DNA of 64,000 nt from Synechococcus sp. UW140 (GCA_945861595.1 CAMAVE010000004.1:1-64000); one strand, 5' to 3'; positions 21,415 through 34,154 are shown, counted from the first letter of the stretch. The notes: a model not told the origin generated them from the letters alone. A program made the numbers and translations.

Positions 21415-22793
21415 GCTCCCAGGGGCCCAGCCTGGAGGCCCTCAGGCAGCTGCTGGCCGGCGGGGTCCCCCCGGGCCGCGGCGATGAGGATAGTGTCCGG
21501 CGCCAGTGGTGGGCAGCCCTGGCTTGCCTGCAGGAGGAGTTCCTGCTGCCGCTCCAGCCCAACAGCGGTCTATGGCTGGCCTCGCCCCTGCCGGCCCTCT
21601 ACGAACCGGAGCTACTGCGTCACCTCCAGGGCTGGGTGTGGGCTCCGGAGGAGCTCGGCAGCCTGCTGCAGCCGGCCGCGCCGCTGCTGCCCGGCCAGGC
21701 CCCAGCCCACAAGGCGGGCGCCTACGACCCCGGCCGCTTTACGCGCCTCCCGCTCGGCGCTGCCGATGGCACCGATCCGCTGCTGCTGGTGATCACCCCC
21801 CAACTGCAGATCGCCATGGCCCTCCATGGTCCCGTCGATGGGCGCCAACTGCTAGTGCGCTCCGACCCCGCCAGCCTTTCGGCGGCCCTGGCCCTACTGG
21901 ATGAGCGCCTGCAACGCAGCGCCCCCGAGGAGGGGTTGCGCCTGCGCCAGGCCCTGCAGGCCCTGGGCAGCCTCGAGAGCGACAGCCATCTCGCCGCCAG
22001 CTTCTGGCCGCGCCTGGCCGAACGGCTGGCCGCCATGGCTCCGAGCGTGACGCTCCAACCCCTGGTGCATCGCCGGGCTGGTAGCGACGAGGGCCGGGGC
22101 GGCTCCAGCAGCGAGCTGGCCCTGCTCGAAGCCCTCACCCATGAGGTGCGCACCCCCCTGGCCACGATCCGCACCCTGATCCGCTCCCTGCTGCGCCGCC
22201 AGGACCTCACCGAACTGGTGCGGCAACGGCTGCTGCAGATCGATGGCGAATGCAGCGAACAGATTGACCGCTTCGGCCTGATTTTCCATGCGGCCGAACT
22301 GCAACGCCAGCCGGCCGCCCCCAAGCCCCAAGACCTGGCCCGCACCGACCTGGCCCAGCTGTTGCAACAGCTCGAACCGCTCTGGCGCCACCAACTGCAG
22401 CGCCGCGGCCTGGAGCTGGTGCTGGAGATCGGCGCCGACCTCTCGCCGGTGCTGAGTGATCCAAGCCGCCTGGAAACGATGCTGGGCGGCCTGATGGACC
22501 GCTACAGCCGCCGGCTCACGGCCGGCTCCACCCTGGTGATCAGCCTGGAACCGGCCGGGTCGCGCCTGCGGCTGCGCCTGGGCGCCGCGGGCGCCTCCCG
22601 CTTCCAAGCTGGCTTTGACAGCGATCTAGGCAGCCGCCAAGCGGTGGGGCCCGTGCTGAGCTGGAACCCGGAAACCGGCAGCCTGCAACTCAGCCGCCAG
22701 GCCACCGCCCGCCTGTTCCACAGCCTGGGGGGGCGGCTGACGGAAGGCTCCGGCCGCGGCCTGACCGTGTTCTTCCCCCTGGCCCCGGGCTAG
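21411..22793 (+). CDS. histidine-kinase-like protein with atypical ATPase domain
   Basis: H-box LLEALTHEVRTPLATIRTL; ATGA overlap with apbC; HATPase N/G boxes not recognisable. Confidence 0.8.
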   Translation: MSSQGPSLEALRQLLAGGVPPGRGDEDSVRRQWWAALACLQEEFLLPLQPNSGLWLASPLPALYEPELLRHLQGWVWAPEELGSLLQPAAPLLPGQAPAHKAGAYDPGRFTRLPLGAADGTDPLLLVITPQLQIAMALHGPVDGRQLLVRSDPASLSAALALLDERLQRSAPEEGLRLRQALQALGSLESDSHLAASFWPRLAERLAAMAPSVTLQPLVHRRAGSDEGRGGSSSELALLEALTHEVRTPLATIRTLIRSLLRRQDLTELVRQRLLQIDGECSEQIDRFGLIFHAAELQRQPAAPKPQDLARTDLAQLLQQLEPLWRHQLQRRGLELVLEIGADLSPVLSDPSRLETMLGGLMDRYSRRLTAGSTLVISLEPAGSRLRLRLGAAGASRFQAGFDSDLGSRQAVGPVLSWNPETGSLQLSRQATARLFHSLGGRLTEGSGRGLTVFFPLAPG

Positions 22794-22977
22794 GGGGGCA
22801 CCGGGCTGCCACAGCTAAAAGGCAAGCAGGCTCCAGGGGTGCCCCCCGGAGCGGCAATGGCGACTGCGGCCGTTTGTTGACGGGTGTGAAGAGAGGGCCA
22901 ACCAGGCCGAATGGGCCCAGATCTCAGTGCTAGTTTCCGCTCGAAACGGCCTGCCGACTCCCCCTCTAGGAACAGCC

Positions 22978-23409
22978 ATGACAGCAACGGCGCTGAGCGG
23001 TCATCTCCCGAAGTACATCGGCAGCACAGGCGGCCTCCTCAACGCCGCTGAGACGGAAGAGAAGTACGCCATCACCTGGACCAGCAGCACGGCCCAGGTG
23101 TTCGAACTGCCCACCGGTGGCGCAGCTGAGATGAACGAAGGCGAAAACATCATGTATTTCGCCCGCAAGGAACAGTGCCTGGCCCTGGGCACCCAGCTGC
23201 GCACCAAGTTCAAGCCCCGCATCGAAGATTTCAAGATCTACCGCATCTTCCCCGGTGGTGACACGGAATTCCTCCATCCGAACGATGGTGTCTTCCCCGA
23301 GAAAGTGAACGAGGGTCGGGCCATGGTCGGCCACAATGCCCGCCGCATTGGCCAAAACCCCAACCCCGCCAACCTCAAGTTCAGCGGTCGCAACACCTTC
23401 GACGCCTGA
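22978..23409 (+). CDS. psaD: photosystem I subunit II
   Basis: [27 protein letters not shown]...[27 protein letters not shown]. Confidence 0.98.
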   Translation: MTATALSGHLPKYIGSTGGLLNAAETEEKYAITWTSSTAQVFELPTGGAAEMNEGENIMYFARKEQCLALGTQLRTKFKPRIEDFKIYRIFPGGDTEFLHPNDGVFPEKVNEGRAMVGHNARRIGQNPNPANLKFSGRNTFDA

Positions 23410-23448
23410 GTTTCGGTCCTGAAGCGGTCACCGCTGCATCTATAAAGG

Positions 23449-23473
23449 CGGGGCCAGGCGCCCCGTTTTTTTT
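23449..23473 (+). terminator. rho-independent terminator after psaD
   Basis: CGGGGC cagg c GCCCCG stem followed by T8. Confidence 0.85.
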
Positions 23474-23487
23474 GCCTGCCCAACGCC

Positions 23488-25070
<1,583 letters not shown>

Positions 25071-25074
<4 letters not shown>

Positions 25075-26228
25075 GCGGCGACCTGCTCCTGAAGGGATTT
25101 GAAGTGGAGCTCTTCACCGGCCGGCCCGACGGCACCGTGGTGGGGTGTGCGCCGGCGGCGGCGGCGGCCCTAGAGGGCTTCGTGACCGAACCGGATCACC
25201 GCAACCTCGAGTACATCACCGCCCCCGATGCCAGCTACCAGCGCCAGCTGGAGCTCCTCCTCGAACCACGCCGGCGCCTGCGGGCCTGGCTGGCGCAGCG
25301 GGGGTTAACGATCCTGCCGGGCAGCACCTTGAGCCTGGGGAACAGCCGCCGCTTTGAGCGCTCCAACCCGGACAACCCCTACCACGACTACATCGAAACC
25401 ACCTACGGCACCCAGGTGGTGACCGCCAGCGTGCACATCAACCTGGGCCTCACCGACATGGAGGTCCTGTTTGCCGCCTGCCGGCTGGTCCGCTGCGAAG
25501 CCGCCCTGCTGCTGGCCCTCAGCGCCAGCTCCCCCTTCCTCGATGGCGTGGCCACCGGCGCCCATTCCCAGCGCTGGTTGCAGTTCCCGCTCACGCCCCC
25601 CAAGGTGCCCCTATTCCGCAGCCACAGCCACTACATCACCTGGGTAGAGCAGCAGCTGGCGAGCGGCGCCATGCAAAACGTGCGCCACCTGTGGACCTCG
25701 GTGCGGCCCAACGGCGACAACCGGCCCCAAGGGCTCAATCGCCTCGAACTGCGCATCTGCGACCTGATCACCGATCCGGCCCTGCTGCTGGCGATCACCG
25801 CCTACTGCGAGCTGCGCATCCATCAAGTGCTGGCCGATCCCGCCGGGCACGATCCCCTGGTCGCTAGCCAGCTCAGCCCCGAAGAGTTAGCAGACCTGGC
25901 CGATGCCAACGACCGGGCCGCTGCCCGCGCCAGCCTGCAGGCCACCCTGCGTGACTGGCGGTCGGGCGAACCGATCCAAGCCGCCGACTGGATCCGGCGC
26001 GATCTAGCGGCCCTGGCCCCCCTGGCCGAGCAGCTCAACCTGGCAGCCACCCTGGAGCCCCTGCAAACGGTGCTCAGGCAGGGGAACCAGGCCATGCGCT
26101 GGCTCCAGCGCGAAGCAGAGGGCCTGCCGATCGCCACGATCGTGGCCGCCAGCGCCGCGGCCATGGCCGAGCGGGAAGCGGCGCCGAACGCACCACTGGC
26201 GACAGACGCGCTCAGCCCTTTGGGATGA
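25071..26228 (+). CDS. gshA: glutamate-cysteine ligase (cyanobacterial type)
   Basis: GTGA overlap with trp[49 protein letters not shown]. Confidence 0.88.
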
Positions 26229-29200
26229 TCATGGAACCTTCGAGCGCCCCTTCGGCCCCCATGCGGCAGCCCCTGCCCGCCATCGAGACCCCGGGCGACG
26301 CGATGGCTGCGACCGCCCCCGGATCCCCCCAACCCCAGCCGGCCCCCCAGGTGACCCAGCTGCTGGGCGAGCGGTTGGACCTGGTGGAAGACCTCTGGCA
26401 GACGGTGCTGCGCAGCGAGTGTCCGCCCCAGCAGGCCGAACGGCTGCTGCGGCTGAAGGCCCTCAGTGGCAGCGATGGCCCGGCCGACCGCCGGCCCGGA
26501 GCGCCGACCGAAACGGCCGTGGCGGCGGACGCGATCGTGCAACTGATCCGGGAGATGGACCTGGCCGAGGCGATCTCCGCCGCCCGGGCCTTTTCCCTCT
26601 ATTTCCAGCTGGTCAACATCCTTGAGCAGCACATCGAGGAAGACAGCTACCTGGCCAGCCTCAAGGCCCAACACCCCAGCAGCCTGAGTGATCCTTTTGT
26701 GCCGCCCCTGGCGAGCCAAACCCAGCCAGCCACCTTCCGGGAACTGTTCACCCGCCTGCGGGGCCTGGGGCTACCTCCCGCCCGGCTAGAGCAGCTGCTT
26801 CGGGAACTCGACATCCGCCTGGTGTTCACGGCCCACCCCACCGAAATCGTGCGCCATACCGTGCGCCACAAGCAGCGGCGGGTGGCAGCCCTGATCCAGA
26901 AGTTGCAGCAAAGCGACCTGCTCAACCTCGACGATCGCCACAGCCTGCGCCTGCAACTGGAAGAGGAGATCCGGCTGTGGTGGCGCACCGATGAACTGCA
27001 CCAGTTCAAACCCTCGGTGCTGGATGAGGTGGATTACGCCCTCCACTATTTCCAACAGGTGCTGTTTGAGGCCATGCCCCAGCTGCGCCAACGCATCCAT
27101 GGCGCCCTCCAGGCCAGCTATCCGGATGTGGTGCCGCCCCAGGATGCCTTCTGCACCTTCGGCTCCTGGGTGGGCTCCGACCGGGATGGCAATCCCTCCG
27201 TCACACCGGAGATCACCTGGCGCACCGCCTGTTATCAACGCCAATTAATGCTGGAGCGCTACATCAGCGCCGTGCAAGGGCTCCGGGATCAGCTCAGCAT
27301 TTCGATGCAGTGGAGCCAGGTGAGCGCTCCCCTGCTCGAATCCCTGGAAATGGACCGGCTGCGCTTTCCGGAGATCTACGAGGAGCGGGCCGCCCGCTAC
27401 CGGCTTGAGCCCTACCGGCTCAAGTTGAGCTACACCCTGGAGCGGCTGCGCCTTACCCATCTGCGCAACCAGCAACTGGCCGCCAGCAGCTGGGAGTCAC
27501 CGATTGATGGCTCCACCTCCACCGATGACGGCATCCTCGGCGGCCAACCCGTGCAGGACCTCCACTACACGGCTGTGGCCGAATTTCGCAACGATCTTGA
27601 ACTGATCGGCGACAGCCTGGAGGCCACGGGCCTGAGTTGCGAACCGCTGCAAAAGCTGGTCAGCCAGGTGCACATCTTCGGCTTCACCCTGGCCAGCCTC
27701 GATATCCGCCAGGAGAGCACCCGCCACAGCGATGCCCTCGACGAACTAAGCCGCTACCTGCAACTCCCCCTGGCCTACGGCGAGATGGATGAGGAGCAGC
27801 GCATCGCCTGGCTGCTGGAGGAACTGCGCACCAGGAGGCCCCTGGTGTCGGCGGCAGCCCGCTGGAGTGCGGCCACGACCGAAACCCTCGATGTGTTTCG
27901 CCTGCTGCAGCGCCTTCAGCAGGAATTCGGCTCGCGCATCTGCCGCACCTACATCATCTCGATGAACCACACGGTCTCCGACCTGCTGGAGGTGCTGCTG
28001 CTCGCCAAAGAAGCCGGTCTGGTGGATCCCAAGACCCAGCACTCCAACCTGCTGGTGGTGCCCCTGTTTGAAACCGTTGAGGATCTGCAGGGCGCCCCGG
28101 CTGTGATGGAGCGCCTATTCAACGAACCCTTCTACCGCCAGCTCCTGGCCAGCAGCAATGGGGCCGGCCAGCCCCTGCAGGAATTAATGCTCGGTTATTC
28201 CGACAGCAACAAAGATTCCGGCTTCCTATCGAGCAACTGGGAGATCCACCGCGCCCAGATTGCCCTGCAACAACTGGCGATCGACCATGGCGTCGCCCTA
28301 CGCATCTTCCATGGCCGCGGAGGCTCGGTCGGCCGGGGCGGCGGCCCGGCCTACCAAGCGATCCTGGCCCAACCCAGCGGCACCCTTAATGGCCGCATCA
28401 AGATCACCGAGCAGGGGGAAGTGCTCGCCTCGAAGTATTCCCTACCGGAGCTGGCGCTCTACAACCTGGAAACCGTCACCACGGCCGTGTTGCAGAACAG
28501 CCTGGTGACCAGCCATGTGGACGACACCCCCAGCTGGAACGCGCTGATGGTGCGTCTGGCGGCGAGCTCCCGCCAGCATTACCGCAGCCTGGTGCACGAC
28601 AACCCCGACCTGGTGGCCTTCTTCCAGCAAGTCACCCCGATCGAAGAAATCAGCAAGTTGCAGATCTCGAGCCGGCCGGCCCGGCGCAAGAGTGGCGCGA
28701 AGGATCTCTCGAGCCTGCGGGCGATCCCCTGGGTGTTCGGCTGGACCCAGAGCCGCTTTCTGTTGCCCAGTTGGTTTGGCGTGGGCGCCGCCCTCCAGGA
28801 GGAACTGGACCGGGATCCGGAGCAATTGGAATTGCTGCAGCGGCTCTACCAGCGCTGGCCCTTCTTCCGCATGCTGATCTCCAAGGTGGAGATGACCCTC
28901 TCCAAGGTGGATCTCGACTTGGCCCACCACTACGTGCAGGCCCTAGGGCGGCCCAGCCACCGGGAGTCGTTTGAGGCGATCTTCCAGGTGATTGCCTCGG
29001 AATTTGTGTTGACGCGCGACCTGGTACTCAAGATCAGTGGCCACGGGCGCCTGCTCGATGGCGACCCGGGCCTGCAGCTGTCGGTGGATCTGCGCAACCG
29101 CACGATCATTCCCCTGGGCTTCCTGCAGGTGGCCCTGCTGCGCCGCCTGCGCGACCAAAACCGCCAGCCCCCCATGAGCGAAGCCAGCAGCGACAGCGGC

Positions 29201-29293
29201 GACGATGGCCGCACCTACAGCCGCAGCGAACTGCTGCGGGGCGCCCTGCTCACCATCAACGGCATCGCCGCCGGCATGCGCAATACCGGTTGA
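26225..29293 (+). CDS. ppc: phosphoenolpyruvate carboxylase
   Basis: 1022 aa; [56 protein letters not shown]. Confidence 0.98.
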   Translation: MIMEPSSAPSAPMRQPLPAIETPGDAMAATAPGSPQPQPAPQVTQLLGERLDLVEDLWQTVLRSECPPQQAERLLRLKALSGSDGPADRRPGAPTETAVAADAIVQLIREMDLAEAISAARAFSLYFQLVNILEQHIEEDSYLASLKAQHPSSLSDPFVPPLASQTQPATFRELFTRLRGLGLPPARLEQLLRELDIRLVFTAHPTEIVRHTVRHKQRRVAALIQKLQQSDLLNLDDRHSLRLQLEEEIRLWWRTDELHQFKPSVLDEVDYALHYFQQVLFEAMPQLRQRIHGALQASYPDVVPPQDAFCTFGSWVGSDRDGNPSVTPEITWRTACYQRQLMLERYISAVQGLRDQLSISMQWSQVSAPLLESLEMDRLRFPEIYEERAARYRLEPYRLKLSYTLERLRLTHLRNQQLAASSWESPIDGSTSTDDGILGGQPVQDLHYTAVAEFRNDLELIGDSLEATGLSCEPLQKLVSQVHIFGFTLASLDIRQESTRHSDALDELSRYLQLPLAYGEMDEEQRIAWLLEELRTRRPLVSAAARWSAATTETLDVFRLLQRLQQEFGSRICRTYIISMNHTVSDLLEVLLLAKEAGLVDPKTQHSNLLVVPLFETVEDLQGAPAVMERLFNEPFYRQLLASSNGAGQPLQELMLGYSDSNKDSGFLSSNWEIHRAQIALQQLAIDHGVALRIFHGRGGSVGRGGGPAYQAILAQPSGTLNGRIKITEQGEVLASKYSLPELALYNLETVTTAVLQNSLVTSHVDDTPSWNALMVRLAASSRQHYRSLVHDNPDLVAFFQQVTPIEEISKLQISSRPARRKSGAKDLSSLRAIPWVFGWTQSRFLLPSWFGVGAALQEELDRDPEQLELLQRLYQRWPFFRMLISKVEMTLSKVDLDLAHHYVQALGRPSHRESFEAIFQVIASEFVLTRDLVLKISGHGRLLDGDPGLQLSVDLRNRTIIPLGFLQVALLRRLRDQNRQPPMSEASSDSGDDGRTYSRSELLRGALLTINGIAAGMRNTG

Positions 29294-29766
29294 AGACCAT
29301 CCAATCCCTCTTGATCCCCTTCCGCAACCAACCCAGTCCGCCCGCCCTGCCCGAGGGCTACGGCCTGGAGAGCGGCGATCCCCCGGCTACCGCCGAATTG
29401 CAGGGGCTGCTGCTGGCCTGTGGCGACCCCCCGCGCCAGCCCGAGCGGCTAGTCCTAGCCCTCAAGCGCAGCATCTGGCACCTGAGCGTGCGCAATCCGG
29501 CCGGCGAGTTGGTGGGGTTCGTGCGCGCCACCAGTGATCTGGCCCTCAATGCCAATCTCTGGAACCTCAGCGGCCATCCCGGTGATCCCCACCGGGACCA
29601 GGTGGTGCTGGTGCTGGTGCACACGGCCCTCAACCGGCTGCGGCGGGAGCTGCCCGGTTGCAGCATCTCCCTATCAGCCCCGCCCGAAGCGGTCAAAGCC
29701 CTGGCCCAACAGGGATTTGTTGTCGATCCCGGTGGCATCCGGGCCATGGGATTGGGACTCAGCTAA
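29290..29766 (+). CDS. GNAT-like N-acetyltransferase
   Basis: TTGA overlap with ppc stop; [47 protein letters not shown]. Confidence 0.75.
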   Translation: MKTIQSLLIPFRNQPSPPALPEGYGLESGDPPATAELQGLLLACGDPPRQPERLVLALKRSIWHLSVRNPAGELVGFVRATSDLALNANLWNLSGHPGDPHRDQVVLVLVHTALNRLRRELPGCSISLSAPPEAVKALAQQGFVVDPGGIRAMGLGLS

Positions 29767-29843
29767 GACGATCTAGGGAGGGGAGGCCTGGACGGCAGTC
29801 CCAGCCTGGAGTCCCCGCCTCGATTGTCCTGCCTGTGATGTAA

Positions 29844-29917
29844 CGAGCATGGAGGGACTCGAACCCCCGACATTCAGAACCGGAATCTGACGCTCTATCC
29901 AACTGAGCTACATGCCC
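29844..29917 (-). tRNA. tRNA-Arg (CCG)
   Basis: Reverse strand GGGCATGTAGCTCAGTTGGATAGAGCGTCAGATTCCGGTTCTGAATGTCGGGGGTTCGAGTCCCTCCATGCTC; anticodon CCG. Confidence 0.95.
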
Positions 29918-30002
29918 ATGCAGGGGCCCAAGGCTCTGCACAGCACGGCAGGCCAGGGCCAAGCCGTGGGACTTACCTTAAACCGCAGACGGCCCCAGAC
30001 CC

Positions 30003-31154
30003 ATTCGGCTGCATCGCCTGGAGCTGCACCACTTCCGCAACTACGGGCAGCTCAGCCTGTCGATCGAGGCCCCGCGCTTGCTCGTGATCGGCAGCAATGG
30101 TGAGGGCAAGTCCAACCTGCTCGAAGCGGTGGAGCTGCTCGGCAGCCTGCGCTCGCACCGCTGCAGCAGCGACCGGGACCTGATCCAGCAGGGGCAACCC
30201 ACGGCCCTGGTGCGGGGGCTCTGTGGTGGTGGCCCAGGGGGCAGGGACGAGGCCGGGGCGGGGGCCAGCCAGGCCGACGCGCTCGAACTCGAACTGCGGC
30301 GCCAGGGGGGGCGCCAGGCCCGCCGCAACGGCAAGCTGCTCGACCGCCAACTGGACCTGGTCGGTCCCCTGCGCTGCGTGGGCTTCAGCGCCCTCGACCT
30401 GGACCTGGTGCGGGGGGAACCGGCCCTGCGGCGCCAATGGCTCGACCGGGTCGTGCTGCAACTGGAGCCGGTCTACGCCGAACTGCTCAGCCGGTATGGC
30501 CGCCTGCTGCGCCAACGGGCCCAGCTGCTGCGCCGCGGCCTGGGCGGCGCCCACCTGGGCGACCTGCTCGATGCCTTTGACCAGCAGATGGCCCTGGTCG
30601 GCACCCGCCTGCACCGGCGGCGGCGGCGGGCCCTACTGCGGCTCGAACCCCTGGCGGCCGCCTGGCAACGGCACCTCAGCGGCGGCAACGAACAACTGCT
30701 GTTGCACTACCAACCCGGCACCCAGCTGGAGGGGGAGGAGGCCGAAGCCCCCTGGCGGGAGGCCCTGGCCTGGCAATTGCGCCAGCAACGGGAGAGCGAG
30801 CTGCGGCTGGGCCAATGCGGCGTGGGTCCCCACCGGGACGAAATCGAGCTGCAGCTAGGTGGCCAGCCGGCCCGGCGCTATGGCTCCGCCGGCCAGCAGC
30901 GCAGCCTGGTGTTGGCCCTGAAACTGGCGGAGCTCGAACTGGTGCGCCAACTCTGGGGCGAACCGCCCCTGCTGCTGCTCGATGACGTGCTGGCCGAACT
31001 CGATCCCACCCGCCAGCAGCTGCTGCTGGAGGCCGTCGGCCAGGGGGAGGGCTACCAATGCCTGGTCAGCGCCACCCACCTGGGCAGCTTCAGCGATGAC
31101 TGGTCCAAGACATCCCAAGTGATTCGGGTCCAGAGGGGGTTAATCAGTGCTTAA
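30003..31154 (+). CDS. recF: DNA replication/repair protein RecF
   Basis: [73 protein letters not shown]-term conserved region lies upstream of the first ATG/GTG/TTG (TTG 30078), so start is ATT 30003 or CTG 30009 (uncertain). Confidence 0.92.
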   Translation: MRLHRLELHHFRNYGQLSLSIEAPRLLVIGSNGEGKSNLLEAVELLGSLRSHRCSSDRDLIQQGQPTALVRGLCGGGPGGRDEAGAGASQADALELELRRQGGRQARRNGKLLDRQLDLVGPLRCVGFSALDLDLVRGEPALRRQWLDRVVLQLEPVYAELLSRYGRLLRQRAQLLRRGLGGAHLGDLLDAFDQQMALVGTRLHRRRRRALLRLEPLAAAWQRHLSGGNEQLLLHYQPGTQLEGEEAEAPWREALAWQLRQQRESELRLGQCGVGPHRDEIELQLGGQPARRYGSAGQQRSLVLALKLAELELVRQLWGEPPLLLLDDVLAELDPTRQQLLLEAVGQGEGYQCLVSATHLGSFSDDWSKTSQVIRVQRGLISA

Positions 31155-31180
31155 GATGGGATGCTGTCTGACTGGATTCG

Positions 31181-31675
31181 ATGACCCAGGCCTGCCTCCA
31201 CCCCAACCCGGGATGGACCGGAGCTGCTAGCCCCTTCTCCCCAAGCCCCAATCCCAACCTCAGTGCCACCGACATGGTGGGCAAACACTGCATTCTCGAG
31301 CTTTACAACTGCGATCCCGCGAAGCTCGATGACGAAGCCTTTCTCAGGACCGCCATCACGACAGCAGCGAAGCGTGCTGGCGCCACTCTCTTGAACTTGA
31401 TTACCCACCGGTTTGAACCGCAGGGGGTCACGGGCCTAGCCCTCCTTGCCGAATCGCATATCTCGATTCACACCTGGCCCGAATCGGGCTACGCCGCGGT
31501 GGATGTGTTCACCTGTGGGGACCACACCATGCCGGAACGGGCCTGCGCCGTGTTGAGTGAAGAACTCAACGCCGCCCGTTTCAAGCTGAAGAGTTTCCTG
31601 CGGGAAACCCCCAGCGAAGTGGCCGGTGCTGACCGTGCTCCTGTGGCAGCGGTGGCCGCAGCCCGGCTCAACTGA
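31181..31675 (+). CDS. speD: S-adenosylmethionine decarboxylase proenzyme
   Basis: [44 protein letters not shown] ([11 protein letters not shown] autocleavage motif). Confidence 0.95.
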   Translation: MTQACLHPNPGWTGAASPFSPSPNPNLSATDMVGKHCILELYNCDPAKLDDEAFLRTAITTAAKRAGATLLNLITHRFEPQGVTGLALLAESHISIHTWPESGYAAVDVFTCGDHTMPERACAVLSEELNAARFKLKSFLRETPSEVAGADRAPVAAVAAARLN

Positions 31676-31704
31676 CGCCAAGGCAGCTCAAGCGATCCGA
31701 CCTA

Positions 31705-31726
31705 GGGGCCCCAGGGCCCCTTTTTT
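31705..31726 (+). terminator. rho-independent terminator after speD
   Basis: GGGGCC/GGCCCC stem then T6. Confidence 0.8.
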
Positions 31727-31841
31727 GTCGGGACCAGTTTTCGGAGCACCAGGTTTGGGGCGCACCCCTGAGGCCCAGTCACCCAAAAGCAGCCCTCTCA
31801 AGGGACAGGACACGCCGCAATCGCGCTCAAGCGAGGGGTGC

Positions 31842-32753
31842 CTAGGCCTCCCGGCGGCTCGCCGCCTCGAGGTGGTCGCGGTTGAGCTTGCCGCTCACCA
31901 ATCCCTCCAGATCCAGGCTCACGGCACTAAAGCCCAGCTGGCGGAAGGCCGCCACCAGGGGCTCGCGGGCCCCGTCGGCCAGCAGGCCGGCGATCAGGGC
32001 CGCCGGCACCTCAATCCGAGCCGCCTCCCCCTGGCTGCGCACCCGCACCTCCGGCAGGCCCTGGCCCCGTAGCCAGTCCTCGGCAGCGGCCACCCGCTGC
32101 AGCCGGGTGGCCGAAATCGGCTCGCCATAGGGGAACCGGGAGGCCAGGCAGGGCTGGGCCGGCTTATCCCACCAGGGAAAGCCCAGGGCCCGGGAGATCG
32201 CTCGCACCGCCGCCTTGTCGATGCCCAGCTCCGCCAAGGGCGAGACCACGCCCCGCTCCTGGGCCGCCCGCAGCCCCGGGCGGTGGTCCCCCAGGTCGTC
32301 GAGGTTGACGCCATCCAGCACCGTGGGCGCCAGCGGTTCGCCCGCCTGCCCACCCCAGGCCGCTTCGGCAAGCCCGACCCGTTCCGCCTCTACCAGGGCG
32401 GCAAGCAAGCCATGCAGTTCCTTTTTGCAGGCGTAGCAACGATCGATTGGGTTGCTGGCGTAGGCCGGATCCTGCAGCTCGGCGGTGGCGATCTCGCGGT
32501 GGACCAGACCCAACCAGGCGGCCTGAAGCTGGGCCTCCCTGCGCAGATGGGGGGCCAGGGCGGGGGAGATGCCAGTCACCGCCACCGCCCGCTCGCCCAG
32601 CTGCTCGGCGGCGATCGCCGCCACCAGGGCGCTGTCCACCCCGCCGGAATAGGCCACCAGCACCTGGCGATAGCTGGCGATGCGTTCGCGCAGGGCCGCC
32701 AGCGCCAGCTGCTGGGCAGGAGCCAGCGTCTCCACTTGGCGGTGGCGGTTCAT
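31842..32753 (-). CDS. larE: LarE-like ATP-dependent sulfur transferase (PP-loop)
   Basis: VLVAYSGGVDSALVAAIA, NPIDRCYACKKELH, QPCLASRFPYG. Confidence 0.9.
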   Translation of the reverse strand: MNRHRQVETLAPAQQLALAALRERIASYRQVLVAYSGGVDSALVAAIAAEQLGERAVAVTGISPALAPHLRREAQLQAAWLGLVHREIATAELQDPAYASNPIDRCYACKKELHGLLAALVEAERVGLAEAAWGGQAGEPLAPTVLDGVNLDDLGDHRPGLRAAQERGVVSPLAELGIDKAAVRAISRALGFPWWDKPAQPCLASRFPYGEPISATRLQRVAAAEDWLRGQGLPEVRVRSQGEAARIEVPAALIAGLLADGAREPLVAAFRQLGFSAVSLDLEGLVSGKLNRDHLEAASRREA

Positions 32754-32831
32754 GGCGTCGGTGCCCCCCAGGGCCGTCGTTAGGATCCAACGGTATGAGG
32801 CCTGGCCATGGCCCTGTAGGGCAGCACCTCC

Positions 32832-34043
32832 GTGACAGGCATCGCCAACCGCCGTTCCAGCAGCAGTTCCACCGCCGGCAGCTCCCGGGGTATCGGCATC
32901 CGCACCGCCGCTGACGCCAGTGAGCGCAGCCATGGCCAGCTGCACGTTTACGACGGCGACGGCAAGGGCAAGAGCCAGGCCGCCCTAGGGGTGGTGCTGC
33001 GCACGATCGGCCTGGGAATCTGCGAACAGAAACGCACCCGCGTGCTGCTGCTGCGCTTCTTAAAAGGGCCCGGCCGCTCCTACGACGAAGACGCCGCGAT
33101 CGAAGCCCTGCAGCAGGGCTTTCCCCACCTGATTGACCAGGTGCGCACCGGCCGCGGCGATTTCTTCACGGCCGATGAAGCCACCAAATTTGACCGTCAG
33201 GAGGCCCAGCGGGGCTGGGATATCGCCAAGGGAGCGATCGCCAGCGCCCTCTATTCGGTGGTGGTGCTGGATGAACTGAGTCCGGTGCTGGACCTGGGTC
33301 TGCTTGACATCGCCGATGTGGTGCAGACCCTTGCTGCCAAGCCCGCCGGCATGGAAGTGATCGTCACCGGCCGGGGCGCCCCGCGCCAGCTGGTGCAGAT
33401 CGCCGATCTCCACTCGGAAATGCGGGCCCACCGCCGCAAGGATCTCTGGCTCGCCGAGGAGGGCTACGCGGACGGGGCCGCCAATCCGGGGCTCGATGGC
33501 ATCGAGATCTACACCGGCGAAGGCAAGGGCAAATCCACCAGCGCCCTAGGCAAGGCCCTCCAAGCGATCGGCCGGGGTATCAGCCAGGACAAGAGCCACC
33601 GGGTGCTGATCCTGCAATGGCTGAAGGGCGGCAGCGGCTACACCGAAGACGCCGCCATCGCCGCCCTGCGCGAAAGCTATCCCCACCTGGTCGACCACCT
33701 GCGCTCAGGCCGCGATGCGATCGTTTGGCGCGGCCAGCAGCAGACGATCGACTACGTGGAAGCGGAGCGGGCCTGGGAAATCGCCCGGGCCGCGATCGCC
33801 AGCGGCCTCTACAAAACCGTGATCCTCGATGAGCTCAACCCCACCGTGGACCTGGAGTTGCTGCCGGTGGAGCCGATCGTGCAAACCCTGCTGCGCAAAC
33901 CCTCCGAAACGGAGGTGATCATCACCGGCCGCTGCAAAAATCCGCCGGCCTACTTCGATCTGGCCAGCGTCCATTCCGAGATGGTCTGCCACAAGCACTA
34001 TGCCGAGCGGGGTGTGGACCTCAAGCGTGGCGTGGATTATTAA
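32832..34043 (+). CDS. tandem CobO/BtuR-type cob(I)alamin adenosyltransferase-like P-loop protein
   Basis: Two internally repeated domains, each with P-loop (VYDGDGKGKSQAALG; IYTGEGKGKSTSALG) and VVVLDELSPVLD / TVILDELNPTVD; first start GTG 32832. Confidence 0.88.
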   Translation: MTGIANRRSSSSSTAGSSRGIGIRTAADASERSHGQLHVYDGDGKGKSQAALGVVLRTIGLGICEQKRTRVLLLRFLKGPGRSYDEDAAIEALQQGFPHLIDQVRTGRGDFFTADEATKFDRQEAQRGWDIAKGAIASALYSVVVLDELSPVLDLGLLDIADVVQTLAAKPAGMEVIVTGRGAPRQLVQIADLHSEMRAHRRKDLWLAEEGYADGAANPGLDGIEIYTGEGKGKSTSALGKALQAIGRGISQDKSHRVLILQWLKGGSGYTEDAAIAALRESYPHLVDHLRSGRDAIVWRGQQQTIDYVEAERAWEIARAAIASGLYKTVILDELNPTVDLELLPVEPIVQTLLRKPSETEVIITGRCKNPPAYFDLASVHSEMVCHKHYAERGVDLKRGVDY

Positions 34044-34154
34044 GAATCGAGCCTCGCCCTAAAAACTAAAATCCAAGCCAATGCCCCGTCCACGTTAGAT
34101 AACTCAAGGGGATCGAATGGCCCGTTGCAATCACAGACCGTTCGATATCCCTGA

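Noticed and set aside
30078-31154. recF starting at TTG 30078 as in the ORF track
   Set aside because: That start removes the conserved FRNY-containing first strands that lie in frame upstream.
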